Shown: piece after piece, positions 9,066 through 17,981 of the stretch
How positions within the stretch are numbered: the stretch's first letter is position 1
Layout of the letters: the number at the start of each line of letters is the position of its first letter
NCBI GenBank assembly: GCA_020427145.1
Contig: JAGQOU010000037.1
Coordinates: 1-48,980, forward strand
From: Planctomycetales bacterium
GTDB lineage: Bacteria; Planctomycetota; Planctomycetia; Pirellulales; Lacipirellulaceae
Reading direction: 5' to 3'
Length of the DNA: 48,980 nucleotides
Notes under the pieces: model-generated
Seen by the model: only the letters and a program-made list of their open reading frames with translations
Databases searched by the model: none
Told to the model about the DNA's origin: nothing
Made by a program: the position numbers and the translations under genes

Positions 9066-9102
9066 GGTCGCCACGTTGACGGTCGCCACGTTGACGGTCG
9101 CC
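9066..9102. repeat. 15-bp tandem repeat, about 2.5 copies
   Basis: The 15-base unit GGTCGCCACGTTGAC occurs exactly at 9066-9080 and 9081-9095, and a third partial copy (GGTCGCC) ends at 9102. It sits about 95 bases upstream of the alpha-L-fucosidase start, in the 224-base gap after the VCBS protein. Iterated sites at this distance can be regulator-binding sites, but a chance slippage duplication is equally possible. Confidence 0.7.
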
Positions 9103-9196
9103 GTTGCGTGGGCGACAATCGGCGCATTCCCGAGGCGCTAATCTTGCCATTTCGGCGTTGCGCTCGCGCGAGTCTTTCCTGTCAGGAGTCTCTTTC

Positions 9197-10924
9197 ATGC
9201 GATCTCGCATTTCGATCGTCGCGATTCTGATTTGTTGCTCGCTGTTTGCCGCGGCGTCTGGCGCCCGGGCCGAGGAGAGCGCCGCGCAGCGCGACCAGCG
9301 TTTGGAGTGGTGGCGCGAAGCAAAGTTTGGCATGTTCATCCACTGGGGCGTTTACGCCGTCCCGGCGGGAACGTACGAGGGCAAGCAGATTGGCGGCATC
9401 GGCGAGTGGATTCAGCATCAAGCGAGAATCCCCGTGGCGACGTACAAAGACTACGCCCATCAGTTCAATCCCGTGAAGTTTGACCCCCAGGCGTGGGCCG
9501 AGTTGGCCAAGGACGCGGGCATGCGCTACATGGTCATCACGTCCAAGCATCACGACGGGTTCGCGCTGTACGATTCCGCCGCGACCGATTGGGACGTGGT
9601 CGACGCCACGCCGTACGGCAAAGGGCTGCTCGCCCCGCTGGCCGCAGCGGCGCGCGACGCGGGGTTGAAGTTCGGACTGTACTACTCGCAAGCCCAGGAC
9701 TGGAACCACCCCGGCGGCGCCAAGGCCGGCTTGAACGAAGGCGACGGATGGGATCCGCAGCACAAGGGGAGCTTTGACGACTACCTCGCGGAAATTGCCG
9801 TCCCGCAGACCAAGGAGATCCTCGAACAGTTTCACCCCGATGTGCTGTGGTGGGACACGCCAGTGTGGATGACCCGCGAGCGGGCCCAACCGCTGCACGA
9901 GTTGCTGGCGCTGCAGCCGCAGATCATCACCAACAACCGACTCGGCGGCGGATTCGCCGGCGACACCGAGACCCCCGAGCAGCACATTCCCGCCACCGGC
10001 TTTGGCGATCGCGACTGGGAAACGTGCATGACGCTCAACGACACCTGGGGCTACAAAAGCTATGACCACAATTGGAAGAGCACCAAGACGATCATCACCA
10101 ACCTGGTCGACATCGTGTCGAAGGGCGGCAACTATCTGTTGAACGTCGGGCCGACGGCCGAGGGCGAGATTCCGCAGGAGTCGATCGACCGGCTGCACGA
10201 AGTCGGCGCCTGGATGGCCGTGAACGGCGACGCAATTTACGGCACCACCGCCAGTCCTTGTCGCAAGCCGGCGTGGGGGCGACTCACGCGCAAGGGCGAT
10301 CGAGTGTTCCTGCACGTGTTTGATTGGCCGCAGGACGGGCGGCTGACTCTGCCGTTGCGCGTCGAGACAAGCGGTTGTCGCCTGCTGGCCGACCCGGACC
10401 GCGAGTTCGCCGTGACTCAGACGGAGGAAGGTCTGGAGATTGGCGTCACCGGCGACGCGGTCGACCCCATTTGCACAGTGATTGAGATGAACATAGCCAG
10501 CGAGCCCCAAGAGGTCTTCCAGTACGTCGAGCCGGACGCCGCGGGCGAGTTGACCCTTGCCGCTGCCGACGCCGCACTCACCGGCGGCGTGCAATTGGAG
10601 TCCATCGGCGGCCAAAACAATCTTGGCTACTGGACGGATCGCGGCGACAGCGTCGTGTGGCGGGGCGTCGTCACCCGCGGCGGCGCGTACGACGTGATCG
10701 CCACGACCGGCTCGTTCGCCCCTGCGACCCTGCGGCTCAGCGTTGGCGACGCCCAGGCGGAGCTTCGTGTGGCGGCGACCGGCGGCTACGATCGCTTTAA
10801 GGAGGCGCAGGCGGGCGCGATTCAAATCGAGCAGCCGGGGCGCTATGAGATCACGCTGCAGCCGGCCGGCAACGATTGGCAGCCCATCAATCTGCGGAGT
10901 CTGAAGCTCGTACCGACCAAGTGA
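9197..10924 (+). CDS. exported alpha-L-fucosidase, GH29
   Basis: This 575-residue secreted glycosidase has a signal peptide at about 1-25 (SIVAILICCSLFAAASGARA). The GH29 catalytic domain starts at about residue 35 with LEWWREAKFGMFIHWGVYA. Conserved substrate-binding histidines are seen in FIHWG (H49) and SKHHDGF (H118, H119). The strand DVLWWDTPVW carries the likely nucleophile D220. GGNYLLNVGPTAEGEIP is the typical end of the barrel. A C-terminal beta-sandwich-like region (about 460-575) probably helps bind glycans. The enzyme should release terminal L-fucose from fucosylated polysaccharides in the periplasm or outside the cell. AGGAG at 9184-9188, eight bases ahead of the ATG, fixes the start. 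It converges with an FAD oxidoreductase and lies near a GH39 enzyme. Confidence 0.95.
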   Translation: MRSRISIVAILICCSLFAAASGARAEESAAQRDQRLEWWREAKFGMFIHWGVYAVPAGTYEGKQIGGIGEWIQHQARIPVATYKDYAHQFNPVKFDPQAWAELAKDAGMRYMVITSKHHDGFALYDSAATDWDVVDATPYGKGLLAPLAAAARDAGLKFGLYYSQAQDWNHPGGAKAGLNEGDGWDPQHKGSFDDYLAEIAVPQTKEILEQFHPDVLWWDTPVWMTRERAQPLHELLALQPQIITNNRLGGGFAGDTETPEQHIPATGFGDRDWETCMTLNDTWGYKSYDHNWKSTKTIITNLVDIVSKGGNYLLNVGPTAEGEIPQESIDRLHEVGAWMAVNGDAIYGTTASPCRKPAWGRLTRKGDRVFLHVFDWPQDGRLTLPLRVETSGCRLLADPDREFAVTQTEEGLEIGVTGDAVDPICTVIEMNIASEPQEVFQYVEPDAAGELTLAAADAALTGGVQLESIGGQNNLGYWTDRGDSVVWRGVVTRGGAYDVIATTGSFAPATLRLSVGDAQAELRVAATGGYDRFKEAQAGAIQIEQPGRYEITLQPAGNDWQPINLRSLKLVPTK

Positions 10925-10963
10925 GCCAAGCCAGGCGCCGTCGGTGCGAACCTCGCTACTTGG

Positions 10964-12643
10964 CTACTTGGCGATCGCATCGTCGAGGGTCAACACTTGC
11001 CCCGCGGCGCGCAGCCGCGCGGCGAGTTCGTCGTACGGCACGTCCTGCACGGGACAATTGTGCTGGATCGCCAGCTTGGCGGTCGTGGCGGCCGAGTGCC
11101 CCAGGACCATGAACACCGGCTCCATGCGAATCGAGCCAAAGGCGATGTGCGAGCTGCTGACGCACACGGGCACGATCAGGTTGGTACACTCGGCGCGCCG
11201 CGGCACGATGGCGCGAAAGCTAATCGGGTACGGCCCAAAGCCGTGGACCTGGACGTCTCCCTCGTCTTGCGCGTGGCCGTCGGCGTCGACGTAGCGCTGG
11301 CAGTTGTGGCTGTCCATGCCGTAGGCGCCCATGCCGACCGAGTCGGCGGCGATCTCCCGGCCGCGGCAGTTGTGCTCCGTCATCACATAGTCGCCGATCA
11401 TGCGGCGCGCTTCGCGCACGTACAACTGCGGCGGCCAGTTGTCGGTCGCCACGAATTCGTCTCTGGCCAAACCAATGCGCTGAAACGTCCGCTGCACCGC
11501 GTTGGGCACGTCCGGATGATTGGCAAGCGTCCACATCAGGCCTTGCTGATACGACAGGTGGTCAGCCACGATCCGCTCTCGCGCGGCGTAGTCGGCCTCG
11601 GGATAGTCCCAGTTGCCGCCCAGGTAGTCGGTGGAAAACGCCCCGTTGTTGTTGGTGTCGGTCTTGCGGTTGGGCATCCACACGGGATTCCACGGTGCGT
11701 CGCGATCGCCCGCTGCAAAGTACCGCAGCAGCAGCTCGTAGCGGGCCGGGTCGTAGTCGGCGGGCTTGTTCCAAGAGCGGCGATTCGCCGGCACGTCGGT
11801 CGTACACATGCGAAAACAGTACGCCTGCACCAGCTTGTCGCCCGTGCCCGCGGGGGGCAGCGGCGCGCTGCGCTGTACGCCCCAGACCAGCCCCGAGGCC
11901 GGATCGCCAGGCGCAACAAATGGGTCGACCGGCCTGGTGAACCGGTGCCTATGGGTGTTGAGCCCCGGCTGAACGCCGTTGAGCGTTTCACCGTACGCCG
12001 CGTTCGCCTCGCGGCCCACGTGGTACGACACGCCGGCGGCGGCCAGCAGATCGCCTTCGTACGTCGCGTCGATAAACGTCCGGGCCGCGTATCGTTGGCC
12101 CGACTCGCAGGTGATGGCCGTGATTCGCCCGTCGTGCATTTCGACGCCGGTCGCGCGGTCGAGCCGCTCGTTCAAGATCGGCTCAACCCCCGCCGCGGCC
12201 AGCATCTCGGCGAAGATCGCTTGCGCCACATGCGGCTCGAAAGTCCACATCGCGTCCTGAGCCGGGTCGAAATGCGGTCCACGATGCTGATACTCTTCGG
12301 GCGTCTCATGCACCCAAGCGTCCGCGTTGCGGTAGTGCTCGGCGACGGCCGCGTAAAATTCGCGGGCGAGGCCGCCGATGACGTGCTTGTTGCCGATATC
12401 CGTGGCGCCGAGGCCGCCGGTGGTGAGACCGCCGAGATGCGCCGAAGGTTCAATGAGCACGACCTGCAGACCTTCGCGGCGCGCCTGCACCGCAGCGGCG
12501 ACCCCGGCCGACGTACCGCCGTAGATCACCAGATCCGCGTCCGCGGCAGCGCACGAAAGGGGGCAGGCCGCAGAACCCGCTGCCAAGGCGAGCATCGCCA
12601 CCGAACATTGCGCCGCTCGACGGAGTGACATGGTGCGTAACAT
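10964..12643 (-). CDS. exported FAD-dependent oxidoreductase (FAD_oxidored type)
   Basis: The protein has 559 residues from the ATG at 12643, preceded by AAGGACCTG. A second ATG, twelve bases in, is possible. The frame runs open to 13015 but would overlap the upstream gene. Residues about 10-34 look like a signal peptide (LALAAGSAACPLSCAAA). A Rossmann FAD-binding fold follows (DLVIYGGTSAGVAAAVQARR, then VVLIEP), and then HLGGLTTGGLGATD, typical of the FAD_oxidored family. Other family-like stretches are FIDATYEGDLLAAAG and VQRTFQRIGLARDEF. Such enzymes are frequent in planctomycetes near sulfatases and glycosidases and are often mislabelled xanthan lyase; substrates are mostly unknown. It lies 85 bases downstream of the GH39 gene on the same strand, so the two probably form an operon for polysaccharide breakdown. 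Confidence 0.88.
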   Translation of the reverse strand: MLRTMSLRRAAQCSVAMLALAAGSAACPLSCAAADADLVIYGGTSAGVAAAVQARREGLQVVLIEPSAHLGGLTTGGLGATDIGNKHVIGGLAREFYAAVAEHYRNADAWVHETPEEYQHRGPHFDPAQDAMWTFEPHVAQAIFAEMLAAAGVEPILNERLDRATGVEMHDGRITAITCESGQRYAARTFIDATYEGDLLAAAGVSYHVGREANAAYGETLNGVQPGLNTHRHRFTRPVDPFVAPGDPASGLVWGVQRSAPLPPAGTGDKLVQAYCFRMCTTDVPANRRSWNKPADYDPARYELLLRYFAAGDRDAPWNPVWMPNRKTDTNNNGAFSTDYLGGNWDYPEADYAARERIVADHLSYQQGLMWTLANHPDVPNAVQRTFQRIGLARDEFVATDNWPPQLYVREARRMIGDYVMTEHNCRGREIAADSVGMGAYGMDSHNCQRYVDADGHAQDEGDVQVHGFGPYPISFRAIVPRRAECTNLIVPVCVSSSHIAFGSIRMEPVFMVLGHSAATTAKLAIQHNCPVQDVPYDELAARLRAAGQVLTLDDAIAK

Positions 12644-12728
12644 CAGGTCCTTGTCCCAAAGGGGAGCGAATGAGCATTTCAGGAAGGGATTTCGAGTCCC
12701 CGCAGTCATCGCGAGGTCGCGTCGCTCG

Positions 12729-14417
12729 TCACTCGTCCCATTCAACGACAAACAATGAAACGCCTTGCCGCGGCAGCGTGAACTGCAGCGTGGCTTGCCC
12801 GTCGATGACCGCCAGCGTCTGGGGGGCGTCGAGGGCGGCCAATTCCGAGGCTTGCTGCAGTGTTGCATACTGCTGTGCGGTCGGCTCCGCTGGGGAACCC
12901 ATCGCCTGCCAGGCGGTGTACGCGTTGCTGTGATCGTGATCAATGCGGTAGTGAGCGACGCGCGCCCCGTCTGCGGCGGCAGGCAAGTCTTCCAGCAGCA
13001 GTGAAACGGCCGCATCGTCGCCGGGCACGTCGTCGTCGTGATAGTGCCACGCCATCACGCACAGCCGGCCCGCGTCGCGACTCGCCAGGGCGGCGACGTC
13101 GGGCGCGCGCCGCACGCCGTGACGAACCATCTGCTCCAGCGGCGCCGCGTGATCGCTGTCGACGGCCACCCGCTCGCCCGACATCCGGCTGAACATGCGA
13201 AACACGTTGAGCACCGGCTTGTTGATCCCCCCGGTCGACAACGCGCGGAAGCCGGCAAACAGCGGTTCGTTCTCGAACTCAAACGCCCAGGTGAGCGCCC
13301 CTTCGAGGTTCACCTGGTATTTGCGGGCCAGGTCAAGCTTGCGGGCGAAACTCGCCGCCGTGTAGCTGCTGTACATCGTGCCGTTTCGATACCCCAATTG
13401 CGGTCCCTGGCATGCCGCGCAGCCTTCGGGGTCCGATTCGCCAATGACGATCGGTTTGTCGCGTACGGCCGGGTGAGAGGCGATGATGCGAAACCCGCGC
13501 TCGACTTCCTGCAATTGGGCGGCAATGCCCATCTGCACGCGGCCGTCGACGAACCGCGGCGAACCCTTGGCGTGAAACGAGACGAAGTCCAGTGGCGTGC
13601 CGATTTCGCCCGTCGCGTAGTTCACGCCATACTCGCAGTGGTCGAGAAAGTCGTGCGTGAACTCCCCCCCCGCGCCCGCCGTGTCAGGACCGCCAACCCG
13701 CGCCGTGGGCAGCGCTCTTCGCACCGCGTCGACCGCGTAGTCGTGCAGTTTGTGGAATTCTTCGGGCGTGCCCTGCCAGTAGCCCGCATTGGACTCGTTC
13801 CAGGTCTGCCAGTACCAGGTCTCGACCTCCTCGCGGCCGTAGCGCTCGACGCAGTGCAGCGCCCACCGGTGCACGAGTTCGGCCCACTTGTCGTAGTCCT
13901 TGGGTGGAAATGCCCACCCGGTGAAAATCTCCTCGTACCGCAGCTGCGGGTTCCATTGATGCTGGTAGGGCTCGGGGCGCGTTGACAAATCTCGCGGCAT
14001 GAAGCCGATTTGTACGTATGGCCGCACCCCGGCGGCCAAATAGGCGTCAAAAATGCCGTCGAGAATGGTCCAGTCATACTGCGGGCGACCGGCGGCGTCC
14101 TCGGAGTAAACGCCCGTTGAGCCCCATTTCAGCGCCGGCGTGCCGTCGCCGGAGGTGAGCAAATTGTGAGCGCGAAAGAAAACTTGTTGCGGCGCCAATT
14201 CGCCCAGGTCGGCCAGCAACTGCTTGCCGTGTGGCATCGTCGCGTAGTTCGGTTCGTCGGCCCCAAAGAACCGCCAAATCGCCGGCAACGGGCCCAGCGA
14301 GTCGCCCGCGTCGACGCGAATTTGCACGGGAAACGTCTCCGCTTCCACAACGGCGGCGGTCAGGATGTTGCCGCCAATCGAAAGTGCCAGAGCCAAGCGT
14401 TGAAACCAGATCATCAT
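12729..14417 (-). CDS. exported GH39-family glycosidase (beta-xylosidase-like)
   Basis: This 562-residue protein has an N-terminal signal peptide (about 1-27, LALALSIGGNILTAAVVEAE). The (beta/alpha)8 barrel shows both clan GH-A glutamates in GH39-like context: the acid/base E208 in WYWQTWNESNAGYW and the nucleophile E327 in KPIVIGESDPEG. The motif DFVSFHAKG and the region around PYVQIGFMPRDLS also fit GH39. The C-terminal beta-sandwich (about 430-562) ends in SLFVVEWDE. GH39 members act on beta-xylosides or alpha-L-iduronides, so the exact substrate is open. It is the first gene of a leftward pair with the FAD oxidoreductase and is divergent from the zinc-ribbon gene. The ATG at 14417 is directly followed by a second in-frame ATG. 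Confidence 0.88.
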   Translation of the reverse strand: MMIWFQRLALALSIGGNILTAAVVEAETFPVQIRVDAGDSLGPLPAIWRFFGADEPNYATMPHGKQLLADLGELAPQQVFFRAHNLLTSGDGTPALKWGSTGVYSEDAAGRPQYDWTILDGIFDAYLAAGVRPYVQIGFMPRDLSTRPEPYQHQWNPQLRYEEIFTGWAFPPKDYDKWAELVHRWALHCVERYGREEVETWYWQTWNESNAGYWQGTPEEFHKLHDYAVDAVRRALPTARVGGPDTAGAGGEFTHDFLDHCEYGVNYATGEIGTPLDFVSFHAKGSPRFVDGRVQMGIAAQLQEVERGFRIIASHPAVRDKPIVIGESDPEGCAACQGPQLGYRNGTMYSSYTAASFARKLDLARKYQVNLEGALTWAFEFENEPLFAGFRALSTGGINKPVLNVFRMFSRMSGERVAVDSDHAAPLEQMVRHGVRRAPDVAALASRDAGRLCVMAWHYHDDDVPGDDAAVSLLLEDLPAAADGARVAHYRIDHDHSNAYTAWQAMGSPAEPTAQQYATLQQASELAALDAPQTLAVIDGQATLQFTLPRQGVSLFVVEWDE

Positions 14418-14553
14418 TGCGAATTGCCGTAGTGCGGATGGGAAGAAGAGCGGGCGGACCGGGAACGCCTGCCGCGACCCTGCGTCGGCGGAGTCGTCCC
14501 TGGCGATCCCTCGGAATCAAGCGACCACTGTGCCAAGACGCGGCCCGCAACAG

Positions 14554-14559
14554 TATAAT
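14554..14559 (+). promoter_or_regulatory. candidate -10 box for the zinc-ribbon gene
   Basis: A perfect TATAAT lies 68 bases before the ATG at 14627, in the otherwise GC-rich 209-base divergent gap. The -35 position with a 17-base spacer reads TGCCAA, a weak match, so the site may be activator-dependent. I infer transcription starting near 14566. Confidence 0.45.
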
Positions 14560-14611
14560 TAAGTAGGTGAGTCGCAAGTCCGGCGAGGCGCCGCTGTCGC
14601 CCTGTTTTAAC

Positions 14612-14617
14612 GGAGGG
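14612..14617 (+). promoter_or_regulatory. ribosome binding site that decides the start at 14627
   Basis: GGAGGG ends directly at an ATG at 14618 and lies nine bases before a second in-frame ATG at 14627. Only the second has workable spacing, so translation should begin at MHEPIYCGHC. Confidence 0.7.
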
Positions 14618-14626
14618 ATGACAATC

Positions 14627-15238
14627 ATGCACGAACCAATCTACTGTGGGCATTGCGGAAAAACGCTGGAGCCGAAGCACGCCCTCGCTGGCGTCGGCTC
14701 GATGGGGACGCGACGCGCCGAATTTGAGGCCCGCTCCTTCTACTGGTGCGGACATTGCGAACACGCCTGGCCGTTGCCGCTGGAGGATCGCACCGAGCAA
14801 CTCTGCGAGGCCTGCGATCGGTTTATCCCCCTGGGACAGAGCTATTGTCTGTACTGCGGTCACCATTGCGCCGAAGCGTTTGTGGGAACCGCGGGATTTG
14901 ACGAGGCCGTCCAATTCGGGGGCGAAGTCGACAGCCAGACGCCGCCGCGCGACATCCCCACGGGGCGCGCAGCACCGCTCCAAGCCGTTGCTCGCATCCT
15001 GACGTTGATTGCCGATCCGCCTCAAGCAAGGGTTGCGCCGCGCGCGGGCGATCGTCCCGGCAGCTACGCTTACTGGTTTGATGGCGGGGCCTGCCGCCAG
15101 CACACGGGCGGCGTGCCCGCGTTTGAGTTCGACGACGGATCAACGGCCGAGAACTGGTCGAGCGACAACCGGCTGCACGTGGCTCTCGTCATGCCCGACG
15201 GCGCGGCGGTGACGGTGACCCAGTTGCGTCGGACCTAA
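14627..15238 (+). CDS. double zinc-ribbon protein of unknown function
   Basis: This 203-residue soluble protein has four C-x2-C pairs in its first 81 residues: C7/C10 (YCGHCGK), C41/C44 (WCGHCEH), C60/C63 (CEACDR) and C74/C77 (CLYCGHHC, with an extra C81). They should fold as two zinc ribbons. A linker leads to a second part (about 125-203) with SYAYWFDGGACRQHTGG and a last stretch VALVMPDGAAVTVTQLRRT, of no family I recognise. There is no signal peptide or membrane segment, so it is probably cytoplasmic and may bind nucleic acid or protein. It has its own likely promoter and stands between two oppositely oriented catabolic genes. It converges with the dehydrogenase gene, 109 bases away. Confidence 0.8.
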   Translation: MHEPIYCGHCGKTLEPKHALAGVGSMGTRRAEFEARSFYWCGHCEHAWPLPLEDRTEQLCEACDRFIPLGQSYCLYCGHHCAEAFVGTAGFDEAVQFGGEVDSQTPPRDIPTGRAAPLQAVARILTLIADPPQARVAPRAGDRPGSYAYWFDGGACRQHTGGVPAFEFDDGSTAENWSSDNRLHVALVMPDGAAVTVTQLRRT

Positions 15239-15347
15239 CGCGATGGATCTGACGCAATTGATCGCCACTGCTGCAGTACGTTGGGGCTAGAAGGCCGGCG
15301 AGTGAGTTGCCATGGTCGCGGCGAAGCCCCTCGGGCGCCGTGGCTCC

Positions 15348-16379
15348 TTACGGTTCCAACACCACCTTCATCAAGCCCGGTTCGCGGGCGTACAGGCGCT
15401 CGAACCACCGCGGGCCTTCCAGCAACGGCGCGCGGGCGGAGATGAGCGGCGCTACGTCGATCTTGGCGGCGGCCATCAACTCGATCGCGCGGGGATACTC
15501 GCCTTGCGACGCGCATGAACCCAAAAGCGTCAACTCGCGCGTCACCACGTCTTGCAGCGGCAGGGGGACGCTGGGGCTGAGATTGCCCACCAGCGTGACT
15601 GCGCCGCCTTTGCGAGCGCAGGCCACGGCCGTGTGGACGGTCGCCGCGGCGCCAACCACCTCCAGCGCCGCATCGGCCCCGCGACCAGCGGTCAGTTCTT
15701 TCACGCGAGTCACTGCGTCCTGATTGGCTGGATTGACCGTTTCGTCGGCTCCAAACCGTCGCGCCATCGATAGCCGATCGTCATCCAGGTCGACCGCGAT
15801 GATCTGACCGGCGTTGGCGGCGCGCAACGCTTGAATCACCAACGTGCCGATCATCCCTGCGCCGACGACCACCGCCGTGCCGCCAGCGGGAAACGGCTGT
15901 CGCCCCACGGCGTGCAGGGCAACCGCCACTGCTTCGATGAGCGCCGCATGGGCGAACGGCAACTCAGCGGGCAGGCGATGGAGTATCCGCTCGGGCACGG
16001 TCACGAACTCGGCAAACGCCCCGTGACGGCGGTAGTCGTCGCACGACACGCCCAGCACCTGCCGGCGGTCGCACAGGTTGATCTGCCCGCGTTGGCAGTA
16101 TTCGCAGCTTCCGCAAAACACGGTCGAATCGAACGTGACGCGATCGCCCGGCGAGAATTGGCTGACCTCCCGGCCGGCCTGTTCGACGACGCCCGCGGCC
16201 TCGTGCCCCATGACCAGCGGCGGTTGGCGCCGGCCGGTGCTGCCGTCGTAGCCATGCACGTCGCTGCCGCAGATGCCGCACGCGGCGACGCGAACCAGCA
16301 CCTCGTCCGGGGCGATCGTCGGATCAGGCACGTCGACCAGGTCCAATTGTCGGGGAGCGCTGAGCAGCAAGGCCTTCAT
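15348..16379 (-). CDS. zinc-dependent medium-chain dehydrogenase (sorbitol/threonine dehydrogenase type)
   Basis: The protein has 343 residues from the ATG at 16379 (MKALLLSAPR). An in-frame ATG at 16412 would add eleven non-conserved residues, and GGGA eight bases before 16379 favours the shorter form. The catalytic zinc site is seen as CGICGSDVH (C37) with GHE (H59, E60). The structural zinc has four cysteines, C89, C92, C95 and C103 (FCGSCEYCQRGQINLC). The Rossmann motif VVVGAGMIGTL is followed by an aspartate-containing IIAVDLDDDRL, which suggests NAD over NADP. Substrate candidates are polyols, sugar alcohols or L-threonine; sequence alone does not decide. It is divergent from the GntP permease (207-base gap), so oxidation of an imported sugar-derived compound is plausible. 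Confidence 0.9.
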   Translation of the reverse strand: MKALLLSAPRQLDLVDVPDPTIAPDEVLVRVAACGICGSDVHGYDGSTGRRQPPLVMGHEAAGVVEQAGREVSQFSPGDRVTFDSTVFCGSCEYCQRGQINLCDRRQVLGVSCDDYRRHGAFAEFVTVPERILHRLPAELPFAHAALIEAVAVALHAVGRQPFPAGGTAVVVGAGMIGTLVIQALRAANAGQIIAVDLDDDRLSMARRFGADETVNPANQDAVTRVKELTAGRGADAALEVVGAAATVHTAVACARKGGAVTLVGNLSPSVPLPLQDVVTRELTLLGSCASQGEYPRAIELMAAAKIDVAPLISARAPLLEGPRWFERLYAREPGLMKVVLEP

Positions 16380-16586
16380 GTCAAATCCCACGTGTTGCGA
16401 GTTGGAACTCAATTCGCCACACTAGCGTCGCCGCGCCGTCGGGGAAAGACGTCGCCGCGGCCAATCGTCCGACTGGCGGCGGTTTGAACCGATCGAGACG
16501 CGCGTGGCGACTCGGTCGCGCACGCGCCTTCGTCCTCTTCCAAGTCGCCCGAGCTCCTGTAACCGCAAGCCGGCCGCGCGCAATTC

Positions 16587-17945
16587 ATGATTCCACCGCT
16601 AGCCATTCTCGCGATCGGCGTTGCCATTGTGCTGACCGCGATTCTGTGGTTGCGGCTCAATGCGTTCTTGGGATTAATCGCCGCGGCCTTGGCGGTGAGT
16701 TTGTTGGCGCCGGGCGCTGCCAACGAACGTGTAACGCGGGTCGCAGCCGCCTTTGGCGACACCACGGCCGGCGTGGGGCTGGCGATTGTCTTTGCGTCGG
16801 TCATCGGCGCCTGCCTGGTGGAATGCGGCGCGGCGGATCGCATCGTGCAGGCGTGCCTGGCGGTCTTCGGCCGCCGCAACGCCGCCGGGGCGCTCGCCGC
16901 CAGCGGATTTGTGCTCGCCGTGCCCGTGTTTTTCGACACGGTGTTTTATCTGCTCGTCCCGCTGGCGCGCTCCACGTATCGACTCACCGGCAAGCACTAC
17001 CTGCGGTACCTGCTGGCGATCGGCGCCGGGGGCGCCGTGACTCACACCATGGTGCCGCCGACGCCGGGACCGCTGTTGATGGCCGACCAATTGCACGTGA
17101 ACGTCGGCCTCTTGGCGTTGGTGGGCGCCGCGGTGGCCGTGCCGATGACGCTGTCGGGATTGGCCTTTGCCGCGTGGAGCGACCGCACGCTGACGCTGTC
17201 GCAACCGCCGGTCCTGGAAACCAGCCCGGATGAACTCGCCGCCGCCGCGCAATCCATGCCGCCGCTGGCCGCGGCAGTAATTCCGATTCTCATGCCACTG
17301 GCCCTGATTACCATGGGGCCGCTGCTGGCGTCGGGCAACGACGCGACCTTCGCCGCGGCGCCATGGCTGATGTTGCTCACCGACAAGAACTTGGCGCTGT
17401 TCCTGGCCGCGATCGCCAGCCTGGTGTTGTGCCGCGCCTATCGGCGACCCGGCGGTCGATCGATTTCGCAGCAGGTCGAGGAAGCGGTTCTCAGCGCCGG
17501 CGGCATCGTGTTGATCACGGCGGCTGGCGGAGCGTTCGGCGCCATGTTGCGCGAGGCGGGCGTGGGGCAGGCGGTCAGCGATCTGTTTGCCGTCGAGTCG
17601 CGCGGCGCCGGCTTCACGATGTTGTGGATCGCCTTTGCTATTGCGGCCCTCATCAAAACCAGCCAGGGTTCGACCACGGTCGCCTTAGTGACCGCGAGCG
17701 CCATGCTGCGATCCATGCAAGGACAGACCGAACTGGGGCTGCACCCCGTTTATCTCTGCACCGCGATGGGGTCCGGCGCCATGATCACCAGCTGGATGAA
17801 CGACAGCGGCTTCTGGATCTTCTGCCGCATGGGCGGGCTCACCGATCGCGAAGGGCTGAAGACCTGGACGCCCATTATGATCGTGATGGGCGCCGCGGGA
17901 ATGGCGACCACGCTGGCGCTGGCGGCGCTCTTCCCGGGCGTGTGA
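16587..17945 (+). CDS. GntP-family permease (gluconate or related organic acid : H+ symporter)
   Basis: This highly hydrophobic inner-membrane protein of 452 residues has about 12 membrane segments. Family signatures include FFDTVFYLLVPLA, GGAVTHTMVPPTPGPLLMAD, LIKTSQGSTTVALVTASAM and GSGAMITSWMNDSGFWIF. These fit the GntP family, which imports gluconate, idonate, glycerate and other sugar acids. The substrate cannot be told from sequence. The neighbours are a zinc dehydrogenase (divergent) and two SDR enzymes (convergent, 36 bases away), an arrangement fitting uptake and oxidation of a sugar acid or hydroxy acid. The start is the ATG at 16587; no strong ribosome site is visible. Confidence 0.93.
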   Translation: MIPPLAILAIGVAIVLTAILWLRLNAFLGLIAAALAVSLLAPGAANERVTRVAAAFGDTTAGVGLAIVFASVIGACLVECGAADRIVQACLAVFGRRNAAGALAASGFVLAVPVFFDTVFYLLVPLARSTYRLTGKHYLRYLLAIGAGGAVTHTMVPPTPGPLLMADQLHVNVGLLALVGAAVAVPMTLSGLAFAAWSDRTLTLSQPPVLETSPDELAAAAQSMPPLAAAVIPILMPLALITMGPLLASGNDATFAAAPWLMLLTDKNLALFLAAIASLVLCRAYRRPGGRSISQQVEEAVLSAGGIVLITAAGGAFGAMLREAGVGQAVSDLFAVESRGAGFTMLWIAFAIAALIKTSQGSTTVALVTASAMLRSMQGQTELGLHPVYLCTAMGSGAMITSWMNDSGFWIFCRMGGLTDREGLKTWTPIMIVMGAAGMATTLALAALFPGV

Positions 17946-17981
17946 CGCGCCGCGATCTCGCGCGCTGCCGGCGGCGGGCGC

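Noticed and set aside
9182-10825. 547-residue reverse ORF opposite the fucosidase
   Set aside because: The forward frame is an intact GH29 enzyme with a ribosome site; the reverse product is Arg/Val-rich without motifs.
10997-12628. 543-residue forward ORF opposite the FAD oxidoreductase
   Set aside because: Arg/Val/His-rich shadow with no domain.
12644-13015. Upstream extension of the FAD oxidoreductase
   Set aside because: It overlaps the GH39 coding region and lies before the signal peptide and ribosome site.
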